Below are positions 7,163 to 16,119 of a stretch of 20,010 nucleotides of DNA, in pieces. Position numbers and translations under genes: made by a program. Every line of letters starts with the position of its first letter. Position 1 is the stretch's first letter. This DNA is from Paramicrosporidium saccamoebae (taxonomy: Eukaryota > Rozellomycota). Location: contig MTSL01000086.1 of assembly GCA_002794465.1 (NCBI GenBank), forward strand, positions 1 to 20,010, given 5' to 3'. Below the pieces are notes generated by a model. That model did not search any database and had not been told where the DNA came from. It worked only from the letters and a program-made list of their open reading frames with translations.

Positions 7163-8557
7163 ATGCAGGTAGCGACACTTTCCGTATATAAATGGCAACG
7201 GATATTGGGTCTAGTTCTGGCCGTCTTGGTGCCGTGTTTAATTCTGGCATGGCCAAAATACGATCCACCCACTGCAAACCGATGCTTCGCCCTACTAATC
7301 GGCGTCATCATTCTTTGGGTCAGCAACGCATTGCCCCTCTTTGTCACTGCACTGCTCATCCCCTTATTTGGGGTTGTAGGTCAGATAATGTTGGACGAGT
7401 CGGGAAAAGTATTGTATGCCCCAGTTGCCATGCAGCAATTGTTGTCAGTGATGCTTGGAACGGTCATTCCGGTTCTTCTGGCCTCTTTCTGCATTGCTCA
7501 CTGTCTCCTTCGTCGTCAACCGCGACTACCAGTCCAGCTGCCACCCACACTTTTCCTCCTCGTCCTCATGATCATCTCTCTCACCATGTGCATTGGCCTG
7601 GCCAACACCAGCTGTGCAATCTTTGCCCAAATGCTGCTGAGTGGGATGGATGGGATGCTAGAGGGTCGTTATTCAAAGGCGCTCCTAATGGGTGTGGCCG
7701 TGTCATGCAACCTCGGAGGTTACTTGTCACCAGTCAGTAGTGGACAGAGTGTTTTCATGTATACACTCGCTCCAGAAGAAATGGGGTTGACATGGTGGAT
7801 TTGGATGAGGGCGACAGTTCCTTGCGCATATCTCAGCATTTTCGTAGGATGGTTCTATATCTGCTGGCACTACGACCTGGGAAGCGTTGCATTGCCCAAA
7901 CGGAAATCGGTCCCAGTGTTAGTAGATTCACCCAAAGAAGAATCTATGCCAAAGTGGAAGTTGTACACTGCTATAGGGATCACATTTGCAACTGTCGTAT
8001 TATGGGCCACCAGTTCCTTGACCGAGGCATACCTTGGTGGAATGGGCTGCATTGCCTTTATCCCAATTATCCTGCTCTTTGCACTTGACATTCTGACTCT
8101 TCCCGATCTGCACAAAATTCCGTGGGATTTCATTCTATTCATGATGGGTGCCTTGGCCTTGGTCGAGGTAGTTCGTTCCTCGGGTCTCCTTCAGGAGCTG
8201 ACCGTTGAACTCTCTGCTCTCCTCAAAGGACATTCGCCTCTCATCAGACTCTTCATCATCAGTGCCTGCCTCTTTCTCGCCTCGACTATCAAGTCACACA
8301 CTATTGCAGGCATGGTTTTCATGCCAATAGTGGTGAATTACATTGCAGAGGACCGGGCAACATTCATGGCTGCCGTGACGGCCACCTGCAGTGGAATGAT
8401 CTTTCATTTTTCGTCCCTGACTAACATGGCACTAATGTCAGCTACGGATGGGGATGGCAACGCCGTTCTCGCCCAGAGAGACTTTTTAACAGTGGCTGGC
8501 CCCATATCCCTAATTTCCTTTATAATCTCCATTACAGTCATCCCGCTGTTGCTCTAG
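7163..8557 (+). CDS. SLC13/DASS-family anion transporter, Pho91-like (probable phosphate)
   Basis: This is a 464-residue polytopic membrane protein with about a dozen hydrophobic segments. Diagnostic stretches are LWVSNALPLFVTALLIPLFGV near the N-terminus; ANTSCAIFAQMLL followed by ALLMGVAVSCNLGGYLSPVSSGQ, matching the family's first SNT-type substrate/sodium site and its GG-x-x-SPISS segment; and STIKSHTIAGMVFMPIVV with FHFSSLTNMALMSATDGDGN, which together look like the second site. The last segment is closer to the yeast Pho87/Pho90/Pho91 branch than to animal dicarboxylate carriers, so inorganic phosphate is the likeliest substrate; di- or tricarboxylates or sulfate remain possible. Yeast members carry an N-terminal SPX domain, absent here. 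I chose the first in-frame ATG (7163); the frame runs upstream only from a TTG at 7094. No intron is needed. Confidence 0.88.
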   Translation: MQVATLSVYKWQRILGLVLAVLVPCLILAWPKYDPPTANRCFALLIGVIILWVSNALPLFVTALLIPLFGVVGQIMLDESGKVLYAPVAMQQLLSVMLGTVIPVLLASFCIAHCLLRRQPRLPVQLPPTLFLLVLMIISLTMCIGLANTSCAIFAQMLLSGMDGMLEGRYSKALLMGVAVSCNLGGYLSPVSSGQSVFMYTLAPEEMGLTWWIWMRATVPCAYLSIFVGWFYICWHYDLGSVALPKRKSVPVLVDSPKEESMPKWKLYTAIGITFATVVLWATSSLTEAYLGGMGCIAFIPIILLFALDILTLPDLHKIPWDFILFMMGALALVEVVRSSGLLQELTVELSALLKGHSPLIRLFIISACLFLASTIKSHTIAGMVFMPIVVNYIAEDRATFMAAVTATCSGMIFHFSSLTNMALMSATDGDGNAVLAQRDFLTVAGPISLISFIISITVIPLLL

Positions 8558-8581
8558 GCGCACAACACTGGTACTTTTAAG

Positions 8582-8587
8582 AATAAA
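8582..8587 (+). terminator. Poly(A) signal of the SLC13-like gene
   Basis: AATAAA 24 nt after the TAG stop. Confidence 0.6.
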
Positions 8588-8616
8588 TCAATGTTTATCA
8601 GCAGCAGACATTCCTA

Positions 8617-8623
8617 CTATAAA
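8617..8623 (+). promoter_or_regulatory. Probable TATA box of the PEPCK gene
   Basis: The sequence ACTATAAATGG runs directly into the first possible PEPCK ATG (8623). In other genes of this window the TATA box is 36-47 nt before the start, which argues that translation begins further downstream, at 8701. Confidence 0.5.
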
Positions 8624-8700
8624 TGGCAGAGTGCATGAAACTAAATAAGATTGTCTTCTTAACTATCAAACTGGAGTCCACTAAACCCCATAGCCGTGCC

Positions 8701-10374
8701 ATGTCTCCCAGTCGCCTCCGGGAACTCTACGACATGCTTAGTCACGAAACCGGTCTCGACACGAGCCGTGTTTTCCGCAACTCCAGCGTCGCCACTCTCT
8801 ACGAGGACGCGCTGCGGTACGAAGAGGGCACGGTCATAACTCTGTCGGGAGCACTGGCAACATTCAGTGGAAGCCGCACAGGAAGGAGCCCCAAAGACAA
8901 GAGAATTGTGGACGAAGAGGGCAGCGCAGGAGATGTTTGGTGGGGTCCCGTAAACATTAAGATGGACGAGCATACATTCATGGTGAACCATGAGAGATCG
9001 GTGGATTATCTAAAGACGAGAAAGAGGATCTATGTGTTTGACGGATTTGCCGGATGGGACCCCGAACATCGCATCAAGATCCGCGTCATTTGTGCACGTG
9101 CTTACCACGGTATCAAAGTATGGTATAGTCTTAGACCCTTTAGCATTGTTTATGCACAACATGTTGATAAGACCCACCGACGAAGAATTGGAAAACTTTG
9201 GAAGACCCGACTTTACCATTCTGAACGCTGGCGAGTTCCCGGCGAATCGCTACACTACCGGAATGACCAGTCCCACCAGCGTGGCCATTAACTTTAAAAA
9301 GCGCGAAATGGGTAAAGTCTGGGCATTCCTCACGCTTTAGTCATTTTGGGCACTCAGTATGCGGGAGAGATGAAAAAGGGAGTCTTTACCGTGATGAATT
9401 ATCTGATGCCCAAGGCAGGGATCCTGTCTATGCACTCGAGTGCCAATGTTGGCTCGGATCCTGCCGATGTCACCCTCTTCTTTGGCCTCTCTGGCACAGG
9501 AAAGACCACTCTCTCTGCGGATCCCAAACGCAATCTGATTGGCGATGACGAGCACTGTTGGAGCGACAATGGAATCTTTAACATTGAGGGTGGGTGTTAT
9601 GCCAAGTGCATCGATTTGAGCCACGAGAAGGAGCCTGAAATCTTTGATGCTATTCGCTTTGGTTCAGTGTTGGAAAATGTTGTCTATGATCCCGTCACTC
9701 GCGAGGTTGACTATACCAACAAGAGTATTACGGAGAATACCCGTTGCGCCTATCCCATTGAGCACATTCCGCATGCAAAGATTCCATGTGTTGCTGGGCA
9801 TCCAAAGAACATTATCATGTTAACCTGTGATGCTTTTGGAGTGCTGCCCCCCGTCTCAAAACTGACTACTGCACAGGCCATGTACCATTTCATCAGCGGC
9901 TATACGGCCAAGATTGCTGGAACTGAAGACGGCGTCACAGAACCGTCGGCCACCTTTTCCGCCTGCTTCGGTCAGCCCTTCCTGGTGTGGCACCCCACAA
10001 AATATGCCGAAATGTTGGCTGATCGCATGCACAAGCACCAGGCCGACGCTTGGCTGATCAACACTGGCTGGTGCGGCGGCAAGTTTGGTGTGGGATCACG
10101 CTGTCCTCTCAAGTATACCCGTGCCATCATTGATGCCATTCATTCGGGAGAATTGGCACAGGCAGAGTATGAATTGTATCCAATCTTCAATCTCCACGTT
10201 CCAAAGACCTGCTCGAACGTGCCCTCCGAGATACTGCACCCCGAACGCTCTTGGAAGGACGAGTCGTTGTTTGAGGAGACTCGGAGTAAGGTGGCCGCTT
10301 TGTTTGTTGAGAACTTTGCTCAATATGCCAAATTGGCCTCTGAGGAGACAATCTCTGCCAGCCCTCAGATCTAA
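8701..10374 (+). CDS. PCK1: ATP-dependent phosphoenolpyruvate carboxykinase (three exons)
   Basis: Exons 8701-9109, 9144-9311 and 9341-10374 give 536 residues, close to the 540 of the E. coli enzyme. Introns are 34 nt (9110-9143, phase 1) and 29 nt (9312-9340, phase 1); removing them joins RAYH to [11 protein letters not shown] and REM to [14 protein letters not shown], as the family requires. The enzyme converts oxaloacetate and ATP to phosphoenolpyruvate, ADP and CO2, for gluconeogenesis or, in anaerobes, the reverse fixation step. Visible sites are TGRSPKDKR, the P-loop GLSGTGKTT from G241, [30 protein letters not shown] and [13 protein letters not shown]. The P-loop and ATP-type motifs separate it from the GTP class. 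An in-frame ATG at 8623 would add 26 residues with no family match and overlaps a TATA box, so 8701 is preferred. Confidence 0.95.
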
Positions 10375-10380
10375 GGATGT

Positions 10381-10386
10381 AATAAA
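10381..10386 (+). terminator. Poly(A) signal of the PEPCK gene
   Basis: AATAAA six nt after the TAA stop. Confidence 0.65.
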
Positions 10387-10422
10387 AACCTGTGAACATT
10401 AAGCCCATGCCCAGGATCCCAA

Positions 10423-10654
10423 GTGGAATTTGAATGTTTATTATACACAAGGGTGGATCCTATGGCCCATTTTAGGACATAAAGACGAGCAATGCAAAAC
10501 TTTCATTTTGGCCGTAAACCCGCCTCACCCTAACATTGGGATTTGGATGTTTATTGTACACAAGGATTGGTCTCTACGGCCCATTTTAGGAGATAAATAT
10601 GGGCAATGCAAAAAACTCTTCCATTTTGGCCGTAAACCCACCCGGCCCTAGCAT
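10423..10654. repeat. Tandem duplication of the TRAPPC1 3' end (two units)
   Basis: Unit 1 (10423-10536) and unit 2 (10537-10654) are imperfect direct copies of about 115 bp. Unit 2 contains the last codons, stop and poly(A) signal of TRAPPC1. Unit 1 is a spare copy of the same segment, including an AATAAA on the minus strand, and its reading frame is broken by small indels. Confidence 0.85.
10550..10555 (-). terminator. Poly(A) signal of TRAPPC1
   Basis: Minus-strand AATAAA about 31 nt past the stop; a second copy lies in the duplicated unit near 10436-10441. Confidence 0.55.
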
Positions 10655-11029
10655 TTCTCCATCCAAAGGAGCCACCATTGGATTTTTCACCACCCAGTCC
10701 ACAAAAGGCCCAGCATAAAACGTCTTCAATGCCGTCGTCTCGGTTACAGTCGTACCCGCATAGACACAGCTTCCGGTCGGCCCACCCATCAGCATCACAA
10801 ACCGCCATCCAGAGGGCGACTCGTAGTAATGCAGGCGGTATCGGTTGGTGCGGTAAGAAAAGGACGAGGAGGGGGAGGGTGCCAATTTCCGGAGAGTGCC
10901 GCGGAGGGAATGGCAGAGGCCGAGGAGGAGAGACATACTGTCCTCGTCAGGAAGGTTGCCCCGTGGACCAAAGTGGCGGTCGAGACGGCAGCGGTATTGC
11001 CGGTCAAAGATGAGCAATCGATAGATCAT
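10586..11029 (-). CDS. TRAPPC1: TRAPPC1 / Bet5, TRAPP complex subunit
   Basis: This 147-residue intronless protein matches the TRAPPC1/Bet5 family in length (human 145) and in order of motifs. It opens MIYRLLIFDRQ, the first strand of the longin-like fold, followed by a helix MSLLLGLCHSLRGTLRKLAP, then FSYRTNRYRLHYYESPSG and a C-terminal FVDWVVKNP. Bet5 is one of the small core subunits of the TRAPP complexes, which act as guanine-nucleotide exchange factors for Ypt1/Rab1 (and Rab11 in TRAPPII) in ER-Golgi traffic. The ATG at 11029 is the first on this frame; a TTG nine nt upstream is not needed. It converges with PEPCK and shares the minus strand with the A family upstream. Confidence 0.93.
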   Translation of the reverse strand: MIYRLLIFDRQYRCRLDRHFGPRGNLPDEDSMSLLLGLCHSLRGTLRKLAPSPSSSFSYRTNRYRLHYYESPSGWRFVMLMGGPTGSCVYAGTTVTETTALKTFYAGPFVDWVVKNPMVAPLDGEMLGPGGFTAKMEEFFALPIFIS

Positions 11030-11136
11030 CAAAAACAAAGAAAATGATATTGCTTTGAGCCAACTAATTGAAATGACTAACTATCAGCCCTTGCAAGATG
11101 TACACATAGCTACGCTGCAGCCATTGGAGCTTGAAA

Positions 11137-11500
11137 CTTGTTGTACTGACTCGAGCAATGTCATTTATTATACGGATTATAATGTACAAGAGTTAAGGTT
11201 CTCCCAGACTGAGGATAGAAACTCGCGATACTAAGTGGCTTTGACAGTCTTTCCAGTGCCGATCAGTGGGTCAAAATCTAGCGGCTAGAAGTGAACGGAT
11301 TATGACACGGTGAATGAAACATAATAAGAATGAATGCGAGACGATGCTGGTCCAAACAGATACAAAGGTGGTCCGGCTTCAACAGAGACATGACAAATTA
11401 ACAACACTCCATTCCAGTAATAAGACCAGGAATGCTGAAGCACTGTACTAGATTTTGGATGGATACACTGTCCCTTGAAGGCCTCAATGCCACGCACGTT
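11137..11500 (-). pseudogene. Decayed A-family gene, module 1
   Basis: Base-level similarity to the intact A genes runs from their start-codon region to about residue 130, with landmarks such as the reverse complement of CTCCCAGACTGAG (the F-S-V-W-E block) near 11200. The start codon is lost, the frame is broken several times and the C-terminal half is missing. The similarity stops near 11137, about 110 nt upstream of TRAPPC1. Confidence 0.8.
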
Positions 11501-11990
11501 GTCAGGTAGGTAATCAAGAGTAGCCAGAATCCATTTATTGTCCAGTAATCTTCCTTGTGAAAAGGATGTGTCGTGCTATTTCGACTATGCCAAGACGACG
11601 TCAATTGACTGCAAAGTCAAATTTCGGGCCGCTTGGGAGGCGCCTTTACAATGGGTTTCGTGGAGCGATTCAGAAGCCGATCACGAGAGCAAATTATTCC
11701 GATAGCTGCTACTGACGTCTATATAATTGATTATACAACAAATCTAAGAATTGGTCGCATTGTAAAAAGTTCCTGTTGGAAGAGCAGCTCCATAGGGGTC
11801 AATACAAAGATACATAGGCGGTTAACTTTGAAAACAATAGTGACCGGCTTTTATGGTTTTTATAATGCGGGGCTTGTGTACGTCGGACTCTGAATCCGCC
11901 CAATCGTTTACATTAAAACGCAATTTGGCTTGTTTGAGTCGACTCTTTGTTGCCTATAAATATCGCAATAGATACGGCCCGACAGCAAAC
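11501..11990. promoter_or_regulatory. Spacer of module 1, decayed A side and recognisable B promoter
   Basis: The A-side block (to about 11600) resembles those of modules 2-4, but its CCAAT has become CCAGT. The B side retains CCAAT at 11900-11904, GTCGACTC at 11938-11945 and TATAAATA at 11955-11962, the last 36 nt before the B-type ATG at 11991. A short plus-strand frame at 11633-11893 has no recognisable features. Confidence 0.7.
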
Positions 11991-12920
11991 ATGCACCAAC
12001 TAGCAAAAATCATCGGTATCATCTTTGCTGATCTCTCTGCTTTCCGCGTGGCCACAAAGAACTTGGAAAAGCTGCAATCTACAAACCGGTGCTCCATTAT
12101 CGTCTCCTTGCTCTTTCTCTCCGGAATTGAGTATCTTGGCTGCCCTGGGCGTACCTTGGTGGGAGTTGATTGCCAGACTTGGTTCAATCGCTTTGTCGCT
12201 TGCAGTGCTTTGGTGCCGCTATGGATGGCACTGTCGCAAACAGTTGAAGTTGATTGAAAGATACGCAAGGCTATGCCCGCCAGATGCACTGCGGTGCAGA
12301 GTTTCGTGTTTGGAGACAGTATTGGTACATTGAATGCGACCCTACTTAAACCCTAGATCGCATTTCACCAATATGGTCAAGGGATTGACGCTTCCATTTT
12401 GTCCCACATCTCACTGCCCCAGACCTGCAGCAAGCGTTTGCTACCATCAGCCTTTACAGAGGCCAATGGCTGTCGTATCAAGCCTTCCAAACGGCATACC
12501 TCTCCAAAGACACATTCCGGGACGTGGAAACGTTTCGAGGGCGTGCCTTTTTGTTGATCTTCACAGATCCCACCGTTTCAGCGCGGTGCCGTGAATGGTT
12601 TGTGGAGACCGTAATCGTCTTAAAACTATGCCGCGTCTTGCGTGGCGACAAGGCCAGTGACCTTGTTAGGTACATATGAAAAAACTCTGGGCTCGATAGA
12701 GGGACGCGAATTGTAGCCTATGTGCACTACTGCCTGAAGACCGAATTCAACCTGGTGAGATCTTTGTGCTAATTTACGACTATTCTGAGAATCCGTGATT
12801 TGTACAACGCATCGAGATGGTCCTTGAATTTCATGGAGACGCCCAAGGAGATAACGTGCCCGTTTCAAGCCCGGCCTGTGACATATTGAAGGGACATGCA
12901 ATGTAATGTGGTTTCCAGGT
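11991..12920 (+). pseudogene. Decayed B-family gene, module 1
   Basis: The ATG follows a typical B promoter and the first 48 codons align with intact B (MHQLAKIIGIIF against MNTVAQVFGAIV; VATKN against VATKD). A single-base shift near 12135 moves the homology to the next frame (VPWWELIARLG against ASWWAFLAGLG). After a stop near 12331, similarity continues from about 12390 for roughly 90 codons (AFATISLYRGQWLSY against AFATTSLRLGRWLSY; REWFVETVIVLK against RRWFVEYSVLLK). Beyond 12680 only patches remain. It is more diverged from B3 than B4 is, so it is an old copy. Confidence 0.85.
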
Positions 12921-13799
12921 GAATCGAAAACCTGTATAGACCTTTTTGAGACTCTATTGGCAGCCCATTCAAAGTCCCTATTATTATGAGGTCTGTTATT
13001 CGGTCATCATTGACGAAACGGCTGTTAAGAAACGTCGCTTGTGGGCCTGTGAAATTAGAGTCAAAAATAACTTGTTGCGTCAAAACTCTCCAAGCGTCTA
13101 TAGGTGCATGAGGGCTACAGATGTTTGGAAAGTTTTGACGCAAATGTAAAAAACCATTAATAGCAATGTGTGTCTTAAAAGACATTGAATCTATAGTCAA
13201 AAAGACCTTTGCACGTGTTAATTCGATCATTCTGAGATGTTGATCGGTAAATATATCAGTTTGACAAGTCGGGATAAACAAAAGCGACCCTAATAGACCT
13301 ATAGCACGATATTAAATGGAACGGGCATGAATCAGGCTCATTTTAGAACATTAATCAAAGTAAATATTCACTAACAGTAATGATAAGGTATTGCGTCAAT
13401 CGTGCAACAGTATATAGTCAAGTAAATGTTGTTCTGAATACATAAAAGTCGTTTGAAGATTGATTGCGAGAGACAAAGTAGTGGTCGTGAAATCGATAGT
13501 TCAATGCATTAGGGTATCATTAGGTCACAGTTACTCAAGCCCAAATATTGAGTCGTGAGCTTGCTGCCGCTATTTTATTTAATCCAAATTATACCAACTA
13601 GTTTGAACTCGGCATTTCTGGGTCCTCCAGATCGGATTCTTAATTTTCGGTCTATTCCAAATCCAAGAGTCTGCTTGTCTCTTCATCTAGTGCTATCAAG
13701 ATCCATATAAACGATCAGAGCATCCTCTGATATGACATTGTGCTCTACAAGCACTCTTGCTAAAGTGCACAGCGACTATAAAGCGTTGTCTATATTACA
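12921..13799. other. Long intergenic stretch between modules 1 and 2
   Basis: No recognisable gene. A 138-codon minus-strand frame (13281-12868) has no motif I know and no promoter. An imperfect inverted repeat lies at 13075-13143. The last 140 nt (13660-13799) are similar to the 3' flank of A3. A minus-strand AATAAA occurs at 13579-13574, about 220 nt beyond the A2 stop, and a matching one lies about 215 nt beyond the A3 stop. Confidence 0.5.
13075..13143. repeat. Inverted repeat, 19-nt arms
   Basis: Arms at 13075-13093 and 13125-13143 are reverse complements with one mismatch, separated by 31 nt. It could form a stem-loop in RNA of either strand, or be the relic of a small mobile element. 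Confidence 0.75.
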
Positions 13800-14624
13800 T
13801 CATACATTCTCCCCAGGTAGGACCAGGTCTGAAATTGAACTGCAGCATCCACAGCTCACTCGATTAGCTAATAAAAACCACGGATGTCGCACATCGTTGT
13901 CATATTCCGCCACTTCTATCGGCGTGAGAAAGAGTTCGTCTTCAGGTCCTCTCAAGATGCACATCATTGCGCCCAGAGATTCGACTGTGCACTTCTTCTC
14001 GTTCAGAAACACCCCATCTTCCCAGCGAGACCTGATATCGCCAACTCGAAGGAGAAACGTGTACAGCTGCGCTGCAACGATAAAGCCCATAACAAAAAAT
14101 ACAATGGAACCAATTCCGAGAAAGTATCCAGCGCTGAAGAACCCAGCCAGTACTACTATCGGAATGGCATCGGTGAGCACGACGATGAGCCAGCCAAGCC
14201 ATTTACCATATTCTTTGTCGTAGTAAAGACTGACGAGTCGTCTCCTCGGACAATGCCATTTATCATACGGACTATACAATGCCAGGGAGAGAGAGTCAGG
14301 ATTCTCCCAGACTGAAAACAAAAACCCGAAATGTCTGAGGTGATTGACTTTAGTTGAAATATTTCTGTCTGTGGAATGGAATTTGGCAGCTACGAATGAC
14401 CGAAGAATGATGCAATCAACGAAAATGAAGGGCAATGGATGCAAAACGAAACCAACCCAAATGGAAACAAAAGTGGTGCGGCTCCAAAACGGATAACAGA
14501 GGTTAACAACATTCCATGCCAGTAGCAAAATCAGGAAGGCATCAGCAGCAATGCTGAGACATCGGACCAGCCTTGGAATGAATATGCTACCCTTGGCAGG
14601 CCTAAATATCAAGTACATCGCCAT
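13800..14624 (-). CDS. A-family membrane protein, copy A2
   Basis: I do not recognise this 274-residue protein. It has a short basic N-terminus, two hydrophobic segments (about 22-44 and 50-73), a soluble loop with GFLFSVWE (100-107) and CPRRRL (125-130), two further hydrophobic segments (about 143-163 and 165-190), and a C-terminal region of about 80 residues ending in a cysteine cluster (Cys258, Cys260, Cys261). This predicts about four membrane spans, no signal peptide and no known enzyme motif. Copies A2 and A4 agree at roughly nine residues in ten; A3 is much more distant. The stop is TGA. The partner B gene upstream is only a fragment in this module. A second in-frame ATG two codons on is an alternative start. 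Confidence 0.82.
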   Translation of the reverse strand: MAMYLIFRPAKGSIFIPRLVRCLSIAADAFLILLLAWNVVNLCYPFWSRTTFVSIWVGFVLHPLPFIFVDCIILRSFVAAKFHSTDRNISTKVNHLRHFGFLFSVWENPDSLSLALYSPYDKWHCPRRRLVSLYYDKEYGKWLGWLIVVLTDAIPIVVLAGFFSAGYFLGIGSIVFFVMGFIVAAQLYTFLLRVGDIRSRWEDGVFLNEKKCTVESLGAMMCILRGPEDELFLTPIEVAEYDNDVRHPWFLLANRVSCGCCSSISDLVLPGENV

Positions 14625-14741
14625 GCGGGTATCCAGGAGTAGCTTGTATCTATTTACTGTCCAATAGCCGTCACTCCTGAGGAGGAGGATGTGTTAGTGC
14701 TATTTTTAGAATATACCAAGAAGGCATCAATTGCACCGTCG
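14625..14741 (-). promoter_or_regulatory. Conserved upstream block of A2
   Basis: This block is shared with 16120-16231 and 19041-19150. It contains CCAAT at 14661-14665 (inverted relative to A), a CTCCT-G-AGGAG near-palindrome, and an AT-rich tract. In this module it ends abruptly at the B2 fragment, so the B half of the spacer has been deleted. Confidence 0.65.
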
Positions 14742-15010
14742 CCGCGTCCTACTGAAGTTGGCGAAGCACTATCTCGCACTGTGCCCTTTCGGAACCCTGA
14801 AGAGAGAAGCAATGTTCAGTGAAGCTATCTCGGTATGTTGCAGACGGGCTTACTCATCTACTTAGATCGCCTGTAGGCAGCATGGGCGTACTGATGCGTC
14901 CTCGCTTTCGCAGTTTCCATTCCCTGCACCATAAAAGGTTTTTATCATCAGCAGCCTTTACAAGGTCAATGGTTGGGCATTGAAAAGTGCCTTGTCGACT
15001 TGGACATTGT
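14742..15010 (+). pseudogene. Internal fragment of a B-family gene, module 2
   Basis: The piece begins in the middle of B: VLLKLAKHYLALCPFGTL aligns with ALLKAAERYLTLSPLGTL (around residues 86-103 of B3), followed by FSEAISV. It then meets a stop and continues in broken frames to the region matching ATTSLRLGRWLSY. The promoter, N-terminal membrane segments and C-terminal half are absent. Confidence 0.8.
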
Positions 15011-15294
15011 GAGAGTAGCCTTATGGTGTTATGTTGTCAACTAAAGACTGATCCACAAATATGCTATATGACCACTTTTATTTCATGTCAAGGGCTTAAT
15101 TGCTAGAGTCGTAGAAGCGGATGATTCGATACATTGCTGAGTCTTATCTTATTCGATTTTTTTACCTGGATATTCATTCATCTGATGGCATCAAGATTCA
15201 TAAAATCAATCGGAGCGTTCTCTGATAAATTATCATGTTCTACACATACTCTTAAGAAAATGCGCGGCAACTATAAAGAGTGGTTTATAGCGCA
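15011..15294. other. Spacer between the B2 fragment and A3
   Basis: No gene. From about 15155 the sequence resembles the 3' flank of A2, and a minus-strand AATAAA lies at 15082-15077. This probably includes the A3 3' untranslated region. Confidence 0.5.
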
Positions 15295-16119
15295 TTACAC
15301 ATTGTTATCGGGTGGAGTAAAAGCAAGAATTAAAGTGCAACATGCGCAGCCCGTTTTCTCCGCTGTGTTAAACCAACGACACCTTTCGTAGTGATCATAG
15401 AGCACCACCTCAATGAAGGTTAAGAACAGCTCGCCTTCTGGTCCATTCAGAACACACATCATCACTCCGAGGGATTTGCTGGTACAAGTTTTCCCGTCCA
15501 GGAACCTATAGTTCCCCCAATGATCGCACGCATCACAAACGCGAAAGAAAAGTGTGTTCAACTGCAGTAGCAAAAGAACCCCCATAAAGAAAAACAGGAT
15601 AGAGCTGATTCCGAGGAAGTAACCGGCACATAGAAGAACAAATAATATTACCGCCGGGATGGCGTCAGTGGACAATACGATGAGCCAGCCCAGCCATTTC
15701 TTATAGGTTCTTGGACAACCAAGGTCTATAAGACGTCTCTTAGGGCAATAGACGGTGTCAAATGCATCGTAGTAGCCAAGTGTTAGAGCGTCAGAGCCCT
15801 CCCAGACTGAGAATAAAAACCCGCGGTACTTTAAGCGGCTTTGGCAGGCTGTCCAGCGCTGGTCAGCGGGTTGAAGCCGAGATAATATAAAAGAGCGAAG
15901 TCTAAAGCGTTCAATAAGCCAGAAGAAGATAGGGCTCAGAATGAGGCCGACCCAAATGGACGCAAAGGTAGTCCAGCTCCAAATTGGATAGCAGGTATTT
16001 ATGACACTCCACCCCATTATCAGGAGCAGGAATGCATCAGCGGCAGCACTGATACAGTGAACCAGCCTCGAAATAAATACATCCCCCTTGGAAGGTCTAA
16101 ATGTCAAGTACATCGTCAA
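15295..16119 (-). CDS. A-family membrane protein, copy A3
   Basis: The length (274 residues) and layout match A2 and A4, but this is the divergent member. About half of the residues agree, concentrated in the N-terminal YLTFRPSKG region, SIWVG, RGFLFSVWE, KWLGWLIV, TDAIPA, AGYFLGI and the cysteine-containing tail (GCACC). The loop after the second membrane segment and most of the C-terminal domain differ. That the membrane segments and the F-L-F-S-V-W-E block survive while the frame and length are kept suggests selection on a working protein. The partner B3 is intact, making module 3 the only complete pair in the window. The function is unknown. Confidence 0.82.
   Translation of the reverse strand: MTMYLTFRPSKGDVFISRLVHCISAAADAFLLLIMGWSVINTCYPIWSWTTFASIWVGLILSPIFFWLIERFRLRSFILSRLQPADQRWTACQSRLKYRGFLFSVWEGSDALTLGYYDAFDTVYCPKRRLIDLGCPRTYKKWLGWLIVLSTDAIPAVILFVLLCAGYFLGISSILFFFMGVLLLLQLNTLFFRVCDACDHWGNYRFLDGKTCTSKSLGVMMCVLNGPEGELFLTFIEVVLYDHYERCRWFNTAEKTGCACCTLILAFTPPDNNV

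Noticed and set aside
8623-8700. N-terminal extension of PEPCK from the ATG at 8623
   Set aside because: The ATG overlaps a TATA box and the added residues have no family match; the extension remains possible as a targeting peptide if transcription starts further upstream.
5488-9340. Assigning the window to Blastocystis on the basis of about 30-nt introns
   Set aside because: Genes here have encoded stops and AATAAA signals close behind them, unlike the TGTTTGTT-linked 3' ends of Blastocystis; short introns alone do not identify a lineage.
12868-13281. 138-codon minus-strand frame between modules 1 and 2
   Set aside because: No motif, no promoter or poly(A) signal, and it runs across the tail of the B1 pseudogene and an inverted repeat.
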